Positions 41,632 through 51,125 are shown, counted from the first letter of the stretch. The stretch is DNA of 64,000 nucleotides from Arthrobacter sp. ISL-30 (GCF_018613855.1 NZ_JAGGPK010000015.1:1-64000); one strand, 5' to 3'. The notes: a model not told the origin generated them from the sequence alone. A program made the numbers and translations.

Positions 41632-43008
41632 CTAACTTTTAGTTGCGGAAACCGCGGACTCGGTACTGGCACCCTGGGAAGCGCCAATAGAAGAAGTGTT
41701 GGAAGTCGCCGGCACCAGCATCTCCAGCACACGGATCACCCTGTCCTCGAAGCCCTTCGCCGACGGGTCCGTCAGGTTGGCCAGCATCCGGACCACGAAG
41801 CGCATGAGCAGCGGAACCGGCATTCCCGTGCGAAGCGCGAGCTTCATGACGGCGGGCTTGCCAATGAGTGTCGCGAAGGCCCGGCCCAGCGTGAAGTGCG
41901 AACCCCACTGTCCGCGCACATAGTCGGCGTACCGCGCGAGGTGGGCATCGGCCGCTCTGGAAGTCTCCGCCCCGGACGCCCCGGACGCCCCGGATCCCCA
42001 GCCTCCGGCACGCGAACGGGAGGCGGCGTCGACGATGAACTCGGCGGCGAAGCGGGCCGACTCCATCGCGTAGGAGATTCCCTCGCCGTTGAACGGCGAC
42101 ACCATTCCCCCGGCGTCGCCCAGCAACAGGAGTCCCGGTGAGTAGTGCGGGGTGCGGTTGAACCCCATGGGCAGCGCGGCACCCCGGATCTCGCCCACCT
42201 GGTTCTCTTCGCTGAAGCCCCATTCGGAGGGCATGCCGGCGGTCCATTCGCGCAGGACCTGCTTGTAGTCGAGCTTGCCGAATTCCTTGGAGGAGTTCAG
42301 GATGCCGAGGCCAACGTTGGAGGTGCCGTCTCCGACGCCGAACACCCAGCCGTAGCCGGGCAGCGGCTTTCCGGACTTCCCGGGGAGTTCCAGCCAGCCC
42401 TCCATCCAGTCGTCGTTGTGCCGTGGAGACGTGAAGTAGGTGCGGACAGCGACGCCGAGCGGACGGTCGTCGCGCTTGTGCAGGCCGAGGGAAACGGCGG
42501 TGCGGGTCGAGTTTCCGTCGGCGGCAAGGACGACGTCGGCCTGGAAGTCGCGCGTCTCCCCCGTCTTGCGCCCGGACTCGTCCAGGAGGGCGGCGCGCAC
42601 GCCGGTGACCCGGCCGTCGTCGTTCCTCAGGGCTTCGGTGACGCTGTGCCGTTCAAGGACGACGGCGCCCGCGGACTCGGCGTGACGGGCCAGAGACTCG
42701 TCGAAGCCAAGGCGGGTTCGGATCAGCCCATACGTGGGGAAATCCGCAACCTCGGGCCACGGAAGTTCGATGGTGCGGCCGCCGGCAATGAGGCGGAGGC
42801 CCTTGTTGCGGCGCCAGCCCTCGTCCTCTGAGTGCGGCAGGCCGAGCTTCTGAATCTCCCTGACAGCGCGCGGCGTCAGTCCGTCTCCGCAGACCTTTTC
42901 ACGCGGGAAGCTGGTCTTCTCCAGCACGGTGACAGGGATGCCAGCCTTGGCCAGGTAATACGCGGCGGTGGACCCGGCCGGGCCTGCTCCGACGATCAGT
43001 ACGTTCAC
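41632..43008 (-). CDS. menJ: Geranylgeranyl reductase family, probable menaquinone reductase
   Basis: This 458-residue flavoprotein has the FAD-binding motif VLIVGAGPAGSTAAYYLAKAG, the PREKVCGDGLTPRAV block of geranylgeranyl reductases, and the second FAD motif LLLLGDAGGMVSPFNGEGISYAM. In mycobacteria MenJ saturates one double bond of the menaquinone tail, and the position between menG and the prenyl synthase supports that. The C-terminus carries a Ser/Ala-rich tail. The GTG start follows AGGA by five bases. A short ASGASGA duplication lies near residue 345. Confidence 0.9.
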   Translation of the reverse strand: MNVLIVGAGPAGSTAAYYLAKAGIPVTVLEKTSFPREKVCGDGLTPRAVREIQKLGLPHSEDEGWRRNKGLRLIAGGRTIELPWPEVADFPTYGLIRTRLGFDESLARHAESAGAVVLERHSVTEALRNDDGRVTGVRAALLDESGRKTGETRDFQADVVLAADGNSTRTAVSLGLHKRDDRPLGVAVRTYFTSPRHNDDWMEGWLELPGKSGKPLPGYGWVFGVGDGTSNVGLGILNSSKEFGKLDYKQVLREWTAGMPSEWGFSEENQVGEIRGAALPMGFNRTPHYSPGLLLLGDAGGMVSPFNGEGISYAMESARFAAEFIVDAASRSRAGGWGSGASGASGAETSRAADAHLARYADYVRGQWGSHFTLGRAFATLIGKPAVMKLALRTGMPVPLLMRFVVRMLANLTDPSAKGFEDRVIRVLEMLVPATSNTSSIGASQGASTESAVSATKS

Positions 43009-43031
43009 GATGTCCTAGGTGAGGGCTGAGG

Positions 43032-43820
43032 TCAGCGGGGGGTGCGCTTGATCTGGCGGCGCAGCTTGGCGACGGGCACGCTGTTGTTTTCGCCCTTGGC
43101 TCCCGTCTGGCTGCCAGGCTTCTCGGCCCCCGGCTTCTGGGCACGGTGCACCGCCACGATGCCGCCGCTGAGGTTGCGGTACGTGATGTCGGTCCAGCCG
43201 GCCTCCGTGAGCCACTGGGCAAGGTGGTCCTGGTCAGGCCAGGCGCGGATGGACTCGGCGAGGTAGACGTAGGCGTCCGGGTTGGAGGAAACCTTGGTGG
43301 CGATCGCCGGCAGCGCGCGCATCAGGTATTCGGTGTACATGGTGCGCCACAGCGGAACCACGGGCTGGGAGAACTCTGCGATGACCAGCCGGCCGCCGGG
43401 CTTGGTGACCCGCAGCATTTCCTTGAGGGCCTTGTGGGGCTCGTTGACGTTGCGCAGGCCGAAGGAGATGGTGGTGCCGTCGAAGGAGTTGTCGGCGAAG
43501 GGCAGGTTGGTGGCGTCTCCGGCGATGAAGTCGATATCCGGGCGGCGGCGCTTGCCCACCTTGAGCATTCCGAGTGAGAAGTCGCAGGCCACAACGTCGA
43601 TCCCCGCGTCCGCGTAGGGTTCGCTGGAGCTGCCGGTGCCTGCCGCCAGATCCAGCACACGCTGGCCGGGCTTCATATCCATGGCTTCGACCACGATTTT
43701 GCGCCACCGCCGCGTCTGCCCCATGGAGAGGACGTCATTCACGACGTCGTATTTTGGGGCGACATCGTCAAACATCGTCGCTACTTCGTCCGGACGCTTT
43801 TCCAAGGATGCTCGGTTCAC
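43032..43820 (-). CDS. menG: Demethylmenaquinone methyltransferase
   Basis: This 262-residue SAM-dependent methyltransferase of the UbiE/MenG family does the last step of menaquinone synthesis. It has [26 protein letters not shown], the SAM motif [19 protein letters not shown], and [29 protein letters not shown]. Text upstream of the GTG at 43820 is not coding, so the longer open frame is rejected. The C-terminal 30 residues are a basic, low-complexity extension. GACAAT six bases before the GTG may be the -10 of a leaderless transcript. It heads the menG-menJ-prenyl synthase operon. Confidence 0.93.
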   Translation of the reverse strand: MNRASLEKRPDEVATMFDDVAPKYDVVNDVLSMGQTRRWRKIVVEAMDMKPGQRVLDLAAGTGSSSEPYADAGIDVVACDFSLGMLKVGKRRRPDIDFIAGDATNLPFADNSFDGTTISFGLRNVNEPHKALKEMLRVTKPGGRLVIAEFSQPVVPLWRTMYTEYLMRALPAIATKVSSNPDAYVYLAESIRAWPDQDHLAQWLTEAGWTDITYRNLSGGIVAVHRAQKPGAEKPGSQTGAKGENNSVPVAKLRRQIKRTPR

Positions 43821-43938
43821 CCTGCAATTGTCGCAGACATCGTTGCAACGCCTTGCACCGACTGGCACTCGACCGGGCACCCACAGTTGCTGCGCTCCAC
43901 CCTGTCGGCACGGCAACTTCAAGTAAGGTTGACCAATA

Positions 43939-45318
43939 ATGACCAGCACGCTCCGCACCCTCACTGTCCCCCTCGATGACGAGCCGCTACCGACTGGGCT
44001 GCCGTCATTCCTGGTCCGTGACGACGTTTTCTGCTGGAGTCGTCGGGAGAACGGGCTGGTCGGCTTCGGAGAGGTGGCGCGGTTCACGTCCAACGGCCCG
44101 GAGCGGTTCCTGGAGGCGGACATCTGGTGGCGCCACCTGGTCCTCGAGGCCGACGTCACCGACCCCCTGGAAGTTCCCGGCACCGGTCCCGTAGCCTTTG
44201 GATCCTTCGCCTTCTCCAAGCTCTCCCCCTATCAATCGCGGCTCGTCATCCCCGAGATCGTGGTCGGCATCCGGGACGGCCGTGCCTGGGTCACTCAGTT
44301 GACCCTCGACGACGTCGAACTCACCGAGGCGGGCGTCCTCGCGTCCCTGCGGCGCTGGCTGGCGACGGCGGAGGGTTCCGTTCCCACCGAAGGCGGCACC
44401 GGCGTCGAACGTTCCCACGGTGCGCTTGCCGAAAGCGGCCGCCGAGCCGAACTGCGCAGCGGCTCGCTGAGTGAGGCGGACTGGATGCAGGCCGTTGCCG
44501 ACGGCGTGGCTGAGATTCGCGCGGGGAAGCTGGAAAAGCTGGTCCTCGCCCGCGACGTCGTGGCCTCCATGCCAGACGGCGTCAGCGTCGCCCAGGTGCT
44601 GCGCGAGCTTGCCGGACGCTACCGCGAATGCTGGACGTACGGCGTCGACGGTTTGGTAGGTGCGACGCCGGAGATGCTCATCCAGGTTGAAGGGCGCACG
44701 GCGCAGGCGCGGGTGCTGGCTGGCACGCTGGACCGGCGGGATGCCGAGGGTGTGGAGGGCTCGCCCCTTGCCTTCGCCGAGCGGGTGCTGGCGGGTTCCG
44801 AGAAGCAGCGCCACGAGCACGAGATCGCCATCCAGTCGCTCACGACGCAGCTGGCGCCGTTCTCCGAGGCCATGAACGCGCACAGCGAGCCGTTCATCCT
44901 CGAGCTGCCCAACGTTTGGCATCTGGCCTCGGACGTCAAGGCGGAATTGGCGGATATTGAAGGCCACATTCCCACGTGCCTGGCCCTGATCAACGCACTC
45001 CACCCCACCGCTGCCGTCTGCGGAACACCCACGCTGATGGCCGGGGCCCTCATCCGGCGGCTGGAACACATGGACCGCGGGCCCTATGCCGGACCCGTCG
45101 GCTGGCTGGATGCGGCCGGCAACGGCGAATGGGGCATCGCCCTGCGGGGAGCCGTGGTTGAAGACGCCCACACCGTGCGGCTGTATGCCGGCTGCGGCGT
45201 GGTGGAGGGTTCCCAGCCAGAGGCGGAACTCGCGGAAACCTGGGCCAAGTTCCGGCCCATGCTGGAGTCGTTGGGGATCAACGACCAGCCCGAATGGTCC
45301 GTCCAGAGCGCTTCCTAG
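43939..45318 (+). CDS. menF: Isochorismate synthase
   Basis: This 459-residue chorismate-using enzyme converts chorismate to isochorismate, the entry to menaquinone. The C-terminal catalytic half shows [22 protein letters not shown] with the acid/base region, [11 protein letters not shown], the [10 protein letters not shown] block, [10 protein letters not shown] and the final [16 protein letters not shown] siderophore role (EntC/DhbC type) is possible, but menG diverges from it and menD and menC follow, so menaquinone is favoured. Putative ribosome site AAGG is about ten bases upstream. Confidence 0.9.
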   Translation: MTSTLRTLTVPLDDEPLPTGLPSFLVRDDVFCWSRRENGLVGFGEVARFTSNGPERFLEADIWWRHLVLEADVTDPLEVPGTGPVAFGSFAFSKLSPYQSRLVIPEIVVGIRDGRAWVTQLTLDDVELTEAGVLASLRRWLATAEGSVPTEGGTGVERSHGALAESGRRAELRSGSLSEADWMQAVADGVAEIRAGKLEKLVLARDVVASMPDGVSVAQVLRELAGRYRECWTYGVDGLVGATPEMLIQVEGRTAQARVLAGTLDRRDAEGVEGSPLAFAERVLAGSEKQRHEHEIAIQSLTTQLAPFSEAMNAHSEPFILELPNVWHLASDVKAELADIEGHIPTCLALINALHPTAAVCGTPTLMAGALIRRLEHMDRGPYAGPVGWLDAAGNGEWGIALRGAVVEDAHTVRLYAGCGVVEGSQPEAELAETWAKFRPMLESLGINDQPEWSVQSAS

Positions 45319-45431
45319 AATCCGGGATTAGAGACAGTGCCTCAGTTTGCTGACTTGATTTTCTGCGTCTCGAGTTATCCAATGGTGAAACTTAGTTTAC
45401 TGTGATGTACATCTCCCCGATCACCGCTACA

Positions 45432-45438
45432 CTATAAA
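45432..45438 (+). promoter_or_regulatory. Possible -10 of the amino-acid ABC operon
   Basis: CTATAAA lies 42 bases before the binding-protein ATG in an AT-richer 161-bp gap after menF. No good -35 is found at the right spacing. Confidence 0.35.
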
Positions 45439-45479
45439 CCGATTTGATTCCGCATCCCCCTGCAACAAAAGGTAAAGAA

Positions 45480-46289
45480 ATGCAGATCTCCCCTTCGCTC
45501 CTGGGTAACCCCATGCTCAAAGCGGCCGCCGTTCTCGCAGTTGGCGCCCTGGCTTTGACCGCTTGTGGGACTCCCTCAGGTGGCAGCGCTCCCGCCGCAT
45601 CCGGCGTGCAGCTGATCGAGTCCGGCAAGCTGACCGTTTGCTCCGACATCCCCTACGAGCCCTTCGAATTCGTCAAGGACGGCAAGAACGTCGGCTTCGA
45701 CATGGATCTGGCATCCGAGATCGCTAAAGACCTCCAGGTGGAACCCAACGTGTTGACGGTTCCGTTTGAGGGCATCCAGTCCGGCCAGGCCCTGAGCACC
45801 AACCAGTGCGATGTCGCCATCTCCGGCATCTCCATCACCGATGCCCGCAAGACGGTCATGGATTTCTCCACCCCGTACCTGGATGATGACCTCTCCTTGC
45901 TGACCACGAAGGCTTCGGGCCTGACGAAGCTCGACGAGCTCAAGGGCAAGAAGGTCGGCGTCCAGCAGGGCACCACCGGCGAGGAATACGCCAAGGAGAA
46001 GGGCCTGGAGACCATTCAGTACGAAAACACCGGCCTCCTGATCCAGGCGATCAAGACCGGCGGCGTCGATGCGGCCATCAACAACCAGTCGGTCCTCGGC
46101 TTTGCCGCCAAGGGTGATGACAGCCTGGTCTTCGCCGAGACGTACAAGACCGGCGAGCAGCTCGGCATCGCGGTCAAGAAGGACAACAAGGCCATGCTGG
46201 ATGAGGTCAACAAGACCCTCAAGCGCATCACGGATGACGGCACCATGGACAAGCTGAAGACCACCTGGTTCGGCGAAGCCGTCAAGTAA
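45480..46289 (+). CDS. Polar amino-acid ABC transporter, binding lipoprotein
   Basis: This 269-residue family-3 solute-binding protein has a signal peptide ending in the lipobox LTAC (Cys at about residue 29), so it is lipid-anchored outside the membrane. Typical blocks are LTVCSDIPYEPFEFVKDGKNVGFDMDLASEIA, QCDVAISGISITDARKTVMDFSTPY and LKGKKVGVQQGTTGEEYAKE. Related proteins bind glutamine, arginine or other polar amino acids; the exact one is unknown. The start ATG at 45480 follows AAAGGTAAAGAA directly. Confidence 0.92.
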   Translation: MQISPSLLGNPMLKAAAVLAVGALALTACGTPSGGSAPAASGVQLIESGKLTVCSDIPYEPFEFVKDGKNVGFDMDLASEIAKDLQVEPNVLTVPFEGIQSGQALSTNQCDVAISGISITDARKTVMDFSTPYLDDDLSLLTTKASGLTKLDELKGKKVGVQQGTTGEEYAKEKGLETIQYENTGLLIQAIKTGGVDAAINNQSVLGFAAKGDDSLVFAETYKTGEQLGIAVKKDNKAMLDEVNKTLKRITDDGTMDKLKTTWFGEAVK

Positions 46290-46316
46290 ACCGTCCGCTA
46301 AACCATCCACAGAGCC

Positions 46317-46366
46317 GGGTGGTGCCGGCGTCGGAAGCTCATCCGTTTCGGCATCCGGCGCCACCC
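46317..46366 (+). promoter_or_regulatory. Intra-operon hairpin after the binding-protein gene
   Basis: Arms GGGTGGTGCCGG (46317-46328) and CCGGCGCCACCC (46355-46366) pair with a single G-T. The hairpin lies between binding protein and permease. Such structures often protect or partly terminate the upstream mRNA so that more binding protein is made. Confidence 0.6.
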
Positions 46367-46390
46367 TGCTTCATGTCAAAGGCAAATTAA

Positions 46391-47182
46391 ATGGCAATGA
46401 CTGTCCGCCAACGGGCCCGCACCAGCAGGTCCATCCAGTACGGCCTCCTGATGCTCGCCGTCGTCCTCTTCGTCTTCTTCGCGGACTGGAAAGCCCTGGG
46501 CGCCGCGTTCTTCAACTGGGAATCGGCGGCCAACCAGTTCCCCGACATCATCACCCTGGCGCTGAAAAACACCCTCATCTACACCGCGCTGAGCTTCCTC
46601 GTGGGCATCAGCGGCGGCCTGGTGCTGGCGCTGATGAAAATGTCCTCCGTGGCGGTGTGGCGCTGGCTCGCGACGCTGTACATCGAGTTCTTCCGCGGCG
46701 TGCCCGCCCTGCTAGTGTTCATCGCCTTCGGCTTCGGCATCCCGACGGCGTTCGGCATCCGCTTCGACATCTACGTCACCGTAATGCTGGCCCTGGGAAT
46801 GGTGGCCGCCGCGTACATCGCAGAAACCCTGCGCGCAGGCCTGCAGGCTGTGCCGAAGGGGCAGCTTGAGGCGGCGCGTTCGCTCGGTATGCCGCACTGG
46901 CGTGCCATGGTGTCGATCGTTATCCCCCAGGCTTTCAAGATCGTGCTCCCGCCCCTCACCAACGAGGTCATCCTGCTCACCAAGGATTCGTCCCTGGTGT
47001 ACCTCCTGGGCCTGGCCGCGTCGCAGTACGAACTCACCAAGTTCGGCCGCGACGGCATCACCCAGCCCAACGCCGGCCTGACGCCGCTGGTTATCGCCGG
47101 TGCCTGCTACCTCATCATCACCGTCCCGCTGGGAATTCTGGCCCGCCGCTTTGAATCCCGCACAGCGAAGACGAAGCGCTAG
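46391..47182 (+). CDS. Polar amino-acid ABC transporter, permease
   Basis: This 263-residue permease of the HisM/GlnP family has five or more helices. It shows the family ALKNTLIYTALSFLVGISGGLVLALMK start, IEFFRGVPALLVFIAFGFGIP, and the ATPase-contact loop ETLRAGLQAVPKGQLEAARSLGM. It follows the binding protein by 101 bases and precedes the ATPase by nine. A single permease gene suggests a homodimer. Confidence 0.92.
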   Translation: MAMTVRQRARTSRSIQYGLLMLAVVLFVFFADWKALGAAFFNWESAANQFPDIITLALKNTLIYTALSFLVGISGGLVLALMKMSSVAVWRWLATLYIEFFRGVPALLVFIAFGFGIPTAFGIRFDIYVTVMLALGMVAAAYIAETLRAGLQAVPKGQLEAARSLGMPHWRAMVSIVIPQAFKIVLPPLTNEVILLTKDSSLVYLLGLAASQYELTKFGRDGITQPNAGLTPLVIAGACYLIITVPLGILARRFESRTAKTKR

Positions 47183-47191
47183 GAGACCCTC

Positions 47192-48016
47192 ATGAGTGAA
47201 ACATACAATTCCTCCATGACAGCGGGCACAACTTCGCCTCCCGGGAGCGGGCACGTGCAAGCTGCGGGGGTTTCCATCAAGGACCTTCGCAAGTCCTACG
47301 GCTCCAATGAAGTCCTCAAGGGCATCAGCCTGAATGTGGAACCTGGACAGGTGGTGTGCCTGATCGGCCCTTCGGGCTCCGGCAAGTCCACGCTCCTGCG
47401 CTGCGTCAACCTGCTGGAGAAGCCCAACGAGGGCACCATCCATGTGGGTGCGTTCGAGGCGACCGATCCCGACGTCGACCTGGACCGCATGCGCCGCAGC
47501 GTCGGAATGGTGTTCCAGCACTTCAACCTCTTCCCGCACTTGACCGTGCTGGATAACTGCACGATCGCCCAGCTCAAGGTGCTCAAGCGTTCCGCCGAGG
47601 AGGCACGGCAGGTGGCGCACCGCAACCTTGAGCGCGTGGGCCTTGGCCACCTGGCCGAGCGCTACCCCGACCAGCTCTCCGGCGGCCAGCAGCAGCGCGT
47701 TGCCATTGCCCGGTCGCTGAGCATGGACCCGCAGCTCATGCTGTTCGACGAGCCGACCTCTGCCCTGGACCCGGAAACCGTGGGCGACGTGCTGGCGGTT
47801 ATGCGGTCGCTGGCCAAGGACGGCATGACCATGCTGGTGGTGACCCACGAGATGGGCTTCGCCCGCGAAGTGGCGGACCGCGTGGTGTTCATGGACGGCG
47901 GCGTCGTGGTGGAGGAAGGCCCGGCGGAGAACGTCATTAGCGCCCCGACGCAGCCCCGCACCAAGGAGTTCCTGCGCCGGGTCCTGGACCCGACGCACAT
48001 CGAAGTCGCGGAGTAG
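47192..48016 (+). CDS. Polar amino-acid ABC transporter, ATPase
   Basis: This 274-residue ATPase has Walker [10 protein letters not shown], the signature [15 protein letters not shown], Walker [15 protein letters not shown] and the switch [16 protein letters not shown], which are the wording of the GlnQ/HisP family. TAGGAG lies seven bases before the ATG. The first 25 residues are a Ser/Gly-rich extension. It completes the three-gene importer and ends at a strong hairpin. Confidence 0.94.
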   Translation: MSETYNSSMTAGTTSPPGSGHVQAAGVSIKDLRKSYGSNEVLKGISLNVEPGQVVCLIGPSGSGKSTLLRCVNLLEKPNEGTIHVGAFEATDPDVDLDRMRRSVGMVFQHFNLFPHLTVLDNCTIAQLKVLKRSAEEARQVAHRNLERVGLGHLAERYPDQLSGGQQQRVAIARSLSMDPQLMLFDEPTSALDPETVGDVLAVMRSLAKDGMTMLVVTHEMGFAREVADRVVFMDGGVVVEEGPAENVISAPTQPRTKEFLRRVLDPTHIEVAE

Positions 48017-48043
48017 GACACCCAGATTCCCTCAGGACGCGGA

Positions 48044-48085
48044 AACGGCCTGGGGACGCCTAGATCCGGGCATCCCCAGGCCGTT
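48044..48085. repeat. ATCCGG-core hairpin E (also terminator)
   Basis: A 42-bp palindrome with a perfect 13-bp stem (AACGGCCTGGGGA with its inverse) and ATCCGG in the middle, between converging genes. GGACAC upstream and GTGTC downstream flank it. The same 42-bp layout recurs at 51051-51092. Confidence 0.82.
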
Positions 48086-48099
48086 CCTGTGTCTCCAGC

Positions 48100-49077
48100 T
48101 CACGTTCGCGGCCCCGCAGATGCCCGACGGCGGCCCGGAACTCCCGCCTTCCGCAGCTTCCGTTCGAGTTCGCCCGGATTGTTCAGATCCGCCCAGACCC
48201 AGCGAACCACGCCGCGTCCCGTCGCTCGAATGCGGTCTTCGCGGAGCTTCTCGTCCACGACCACCTGGCTCGGCATCCTCCCATTGGAGTACTCCGGCTT
48301 CTGGTACTTCTGGATGCCATCGAATTCACCGACTGTCCTTGTTTCTTCCCAATAGAAGTCGGCAAACACGGCGCTCCCTGCCACGTCCGGGATCCGATAT
48401 TGCAGAACCGGACGAGCCAGCCCTGCAGCATGAATGAGGCCGCGACTGTAGGACTCTCCCGCCGAGGCCGATAGGGGATCAGCAAATTCAATGGCGGCTC
48501 GGACGCGTCGTTCCACCGTTGGTGGGTACCGGCCTTCCAGCGCCTCCAGGAGTTGAGCTTTTGTCAAGGCCGGCAGGTGGCACATTAGGTCGGGCTTGAT
48601 CACATGGTCCAGGGGAACAATCGCCTCGGCGAAGGGCACGTAGGCTGCAAGGTCCAGGACAGTGACCACTCGTCCCGTAACCAGCAGGCCGTCCCGCTCC
48701 ACGAAATCCAGCCGGCCCCCTTCTACGAGATGCCTTTTCACCCCGGCTCGTGAACGTCCTCCGCCCCGAAACGTCGTAATGGCATGGACGGGCTGGCCTC
48801 GCAGGATCGTAGGGATGCCCCACACAGCACCTGCGGAATGGCGTGAAAATACAGTCGGTTTGCTAAGCGCTTCGGCTGCAGCCTCTACCCTTAGCCGATA
48901 CTGCTGCCAAGGCTGAAGCTGCCGCCATTCCGACGTCGAAACGTAAATTCCCTGGCGGATTCTCGTCAGCGCTCCGGCTCGGGAAGCTTCAGAGAGCGCC
49001 TTGGTGCTGGCCCCGAGAAGGCTTAGGTCCTTGGCAAGGACCAGTTTGGGCAGTCGTGTCTCGGCTGGTTGACTCAT
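48100..49077 (-). CDS. HTH (AbiEi-like) plus PD-(D/E)XK nuclease protein, copy 2
   Basis: This 325-residue protein has the same layout as the one at 39218 but little direct similarity. An N-terminal winged-helix region (SEASRAGALTRIRQGIYVST) is followed by a middle alpha/beta part (FSRHSAGAVWGIPTILRGQPVHAITT) and a C-terminal nuclease-like fold with E208/R212 (GESYSR), D240, then E251-x-D253 and K257 (VGEFDGIQKY). Function is unknown; it is of the group often labelled AbiEi antitoxin-domain protein, without a toxin partner. Hairpins of one family lie on both sides (48044-48085 and 49176-49211). Confidence 0.8.
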   Translation of the reverse strand: MSQPAETRLPKLVLAKDLSLLGASTKALSEASRAGALTRIRQGIYVSTSEWRQLQPWQQYRLRVEAAAEALSKPTVFSRHSAGAVWGIPTILRGQPVHAITTFRGGGRSRAGVKRHLVEGGRLDFVERDGLLVTGRVVTVLDLAAYVPFAEAIVPLDHVIKPDLMCHLPALTKAQLLEALEGRYPPTVERRVRAAIEFADPLSASAGESYSRGLIHAAGLARPVLQYRIPDVAGSAVFADFYWEETRTVGEFDGIQKYQKPEYSNGRMPSQVVVDEKLREDRIRATGRGVVRWVWADLNNPGELERKLRKAGVPGRRRASAGPRT

Positions 49078-49175
49078 GAAGCTACGGTTCCAGACCGGCA
49101 GAAGCGTTTTCGAGGCGTGGACTTGCCTATGTGGATAACGCGGGAGGACACGGACATGGGCCAGGGATACAGAAA

Positions 49176-49211
49176 GCGCCGGAGGACACGCGGATCCGGG
49201 CGTCCTGGCGC
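49176..49211. repeat. ATCCGG-core hairpin F
   Basis: Arms GCGCC..AGGAC (from 49176) and GTCCTGGCGC (to 49211) enclose GGATCCGGGC. GGACAC-type boxes repeat around it. It lies after the menD stop on the minus strand and upstream of nuclease copy 2. Confidence 0.6.
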
Positions 49212-49251
49212 CAGATCCCTGTCCTGATGCAGGGTCAGTGTCCTGGCGCAG

Positions 49252-50967
49252 CTAGGGTGTCTCCAGCACCTTCGCCACCGTTTCGCCTACCGCCGCCTTG
49301 ATGCGCGCATGCAGCGCACGGAGCCGGGACCGGTCCGTGCGCACTTCAACAATGGTGCGGCCCTTCAGCGGCGAGGCCAGGGCGGCAGCGAGTTCCGCCG
49401 TCGTACTTGCCACGCTATGCCCGACGCCGTAAGCCGCCGCGAGCGCGGACAGGTCCACCGAGTGCGGGGTGCCGAAGAGGCGTTCGACGGCGGTGCCGTA
49501 GCCTCCGTTGTCGTCCACCTGGCCGTGTTCCAGCAGGCCGAAGATGCCGCCGCCGGAGTCGTTGAGGACCACTATGCGCAGGTCGGGGGCCGGTTCGCCC
49601 GCCCCGAGGAGGAGTCCGCCGGCGTCGTGCAGGAAGGTCAGGTCGCCCACCAGGAGAGTGGTTTCCCGGCCGCCGCCGAGCGCGATGCCCGTGGCCGTGG
49701 AGATTGTGCCGTCGATCCCAGCGAGGCCCCGGTTGGCATAAACCGTTGCAAGGGGCTCCGGAACGGGCTGCCCGGCGAGGTCGACGTCGCGGATCCCGTT
49801 GGAGGAGCCCAGAACCAGCTGCCCGCGGGCGTGCGCCCACACCAGGGATCCCACGGAAGGGCCGCTCGGGACGGACGTGGAGCCCAGCACTCCATCCAGG
49901 GCATGCTGGGCGGCGGCCCCGGCCATGAGCCAGGCGTCCAGCCATTCAACGGAACCCCGGCCGGCAAACTCGCCCAGCTCATCGAGTGAGGCAATGGGGG
50001 TCTCCCGGCGTCGGCCCTGCTCATACCAGGCCACGGGCACGGGCTCATACAGGGCCAGCGGCAGGTCGTGCCGGGCGAGCAGGGCAGCAACCGGCCGGGA
50101 AAGGGTGGGCCGGCCAAACACCACCACACGCTCAATCGGCATGGCAGCCCGTGGGCCGAAGTACTGCAGCAGGAGCCGGTAGGGGCCCACGGCGTTGGGG
50201 CCGAAACGGGCATTGGACGACGGTTCAGCCAGGAGCGGCAGGCTGTGCGCCCGCGCGAACGCCTCGGCGACCGGACCGGCGTCGTGCCCGGCGAGGACCA
50301 CGGTGTTGCGCTGGGGCAGCCCGGGGTCGGCGGGCGGAAGCGTGAGGGCCTGCGGGCCGGCGTCGTAATGGAAGGGACGCTGCCCGAGGTTAGCCGCGGC
50401 GGGCAGCGAGTCCGAGGCCTCGGGGATCAGCGGCTCGCGGAAGGCAAAATTGAGCTGCACGGGCCCCGGCGGTGTGTCTTCGAGGGCGCCGGTGGCGGCG
50501 TACAACGCGGTGGAGATGGCCCGTTCCGGATCATTCCCGGCCGGGATGTCGACGGCGAACCTCACCTGATCGCCGAAGATGTCCAGCTGGATGGTGGTCT
50601 GGTTGGCACCGGTTCCGCGCAGTTCCTCGGGCCGGTCCGCCGACAGGACGATCAGCGGGACGGCCGCGTGGTTTGCCTCCATGACGGCTGGCAGGAGATT
50701 CCCGACGGCGGTCCCCGAAGTAGTGAGCACGGCGGCCGGGGCCCGCGTGGACAGGGCCAGCCCCAGGGCCGTGAAGCCGGCAGACCGCTCGTCGATGCGG
50801 ACCAGCAACTCGATCCGACCCGCGGCTTCGGCCTCTGCAAGGGCATAGGCCATGGGCGCCGAGCGCGACCCCGGGGCCACCACCACGTGCCGCACACCGC
50901 CGTCGAGCAGTGCGTTGACGGCGATCCGGGCGGCGGCGAGGGAGGTCAGGGCGTCGTGCGAGGTCAC
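49252..50967 (-). CDS. menD: Menaquinone synthase MenD (SEPHCHC synthase)
   Basis: This 571-residue thiamine diphosphate enzyme joins isochorismate and 2-oxoglutarate. It shows the MenD opening GGVRHVVVAPGSRSAPMAYAL, the catalytic Glu block IDERSAGFTALGLAL, LTTSGTAVGNLLPAVMEA, SADRPEELRGTGANQTIDQ-like text, and the cofactor motif GDLTFLHDAGGLL..NDSGGGIFGLLEHGQ. It starts with GTG; TAGACT six bases upstream is a likely -10 of a leaderless message. It is a single gene ended by hairpin F. Confidence 0.95.
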   Translation of the reverse strand: MTSHDALTSLAAARIAVNALLDGGVRHVVVAPGSRSAPMAYALAEAEAAGRIELLVRIDERSAGFTALGLALSTRAPAAVLTTSGTAVGNLLPAVMEANHAAVPLIVLSADRPEELRGTGANQTTIQLDIFGDQVRFAVDIPAGNDPERAISTALYAATGALEDTPPGPVQLNFAFREPLIPEASDSLPAAANLGQRPFHYDAGPQALTLPPADPGLPQRNTVVLAGHDAGPVAEAFARAHSLPLLAEPSSNARFGPNAVGPYRLLLQYFGPRAAMPIERVVVFGRPTLSRPVAALLARHDLPLALYEPVPVAWYEQGRRRETPIASLDELGEFAGRGSVEWLDAWLMAGAAAQHALDGVLGSTSVPSGPSVGSLVWAHARGQLVLGSSNGIRDVDLAGQPVPEPLATVYANRGLAGIDGTISTATGIALGGGRETTLLVGDLTFLHDAGGLLLGAGEPAPDLRIVVLNDSGGGIFGLLEHGQVDDNGGYGTAVERLFGTPHSVDLSALAAAYGVGHSVASTTAELAAALASPLKGRTIVEVRTDRSRLRALHARIKAAVGETVAKVLETP

Positions 50968-50973
50968 CGCACC

Positions 50974-50979
50974 AGTCTA
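50974..50979 (-). promoter_or_regulatory. Putative -10 of leaderless menD
   Basis: Minus-strand TAGACT, the same hexamer and distance (six bases) as before the persulfide dioxygenase gene, precedes the GTG start at 50967. Confidence 0.45.
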
Positions 50980-51050
50980 TTGGCGCCCGTGCTCCCTCCG
51001 ACGCTCACTCACCTCCCCGCCCGGACGCTGCAATTGCTGTAGGACACACT

Positions 51051-51092
51051 AACGGCCCAGGGACACCGGAATCCGGTTGTCCCCAGGCCGTT
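51051..51092 (-). repeat. ATCCGG-core hairpin G (also terminator of phoX)
   Basis: A 42-bp palindrome with arms AACGGCC..GGGACA and TGTCCCCAGGCCGTT and an ATCCGG centre, 33 bases after the phoX stop. It matches hairpin E in length, right arm and core. GTGTCGCCCGGCTA is duplicated beside it (51096 and 51114). Confidence 0.8.
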
Positions 51093-51125
51093 TGCGTGTC
51101 GCCCGGCTAAGTGCGTGTCGCCCGG

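Noticed and set aside
45405-45425. CATCTCCCCGATC upstream of the amino-acid ABC operon as a fifth 98-bp element end
   Set aside because: No matching inverted end lies 98 bases away on either side and the TTTTG part is missing.
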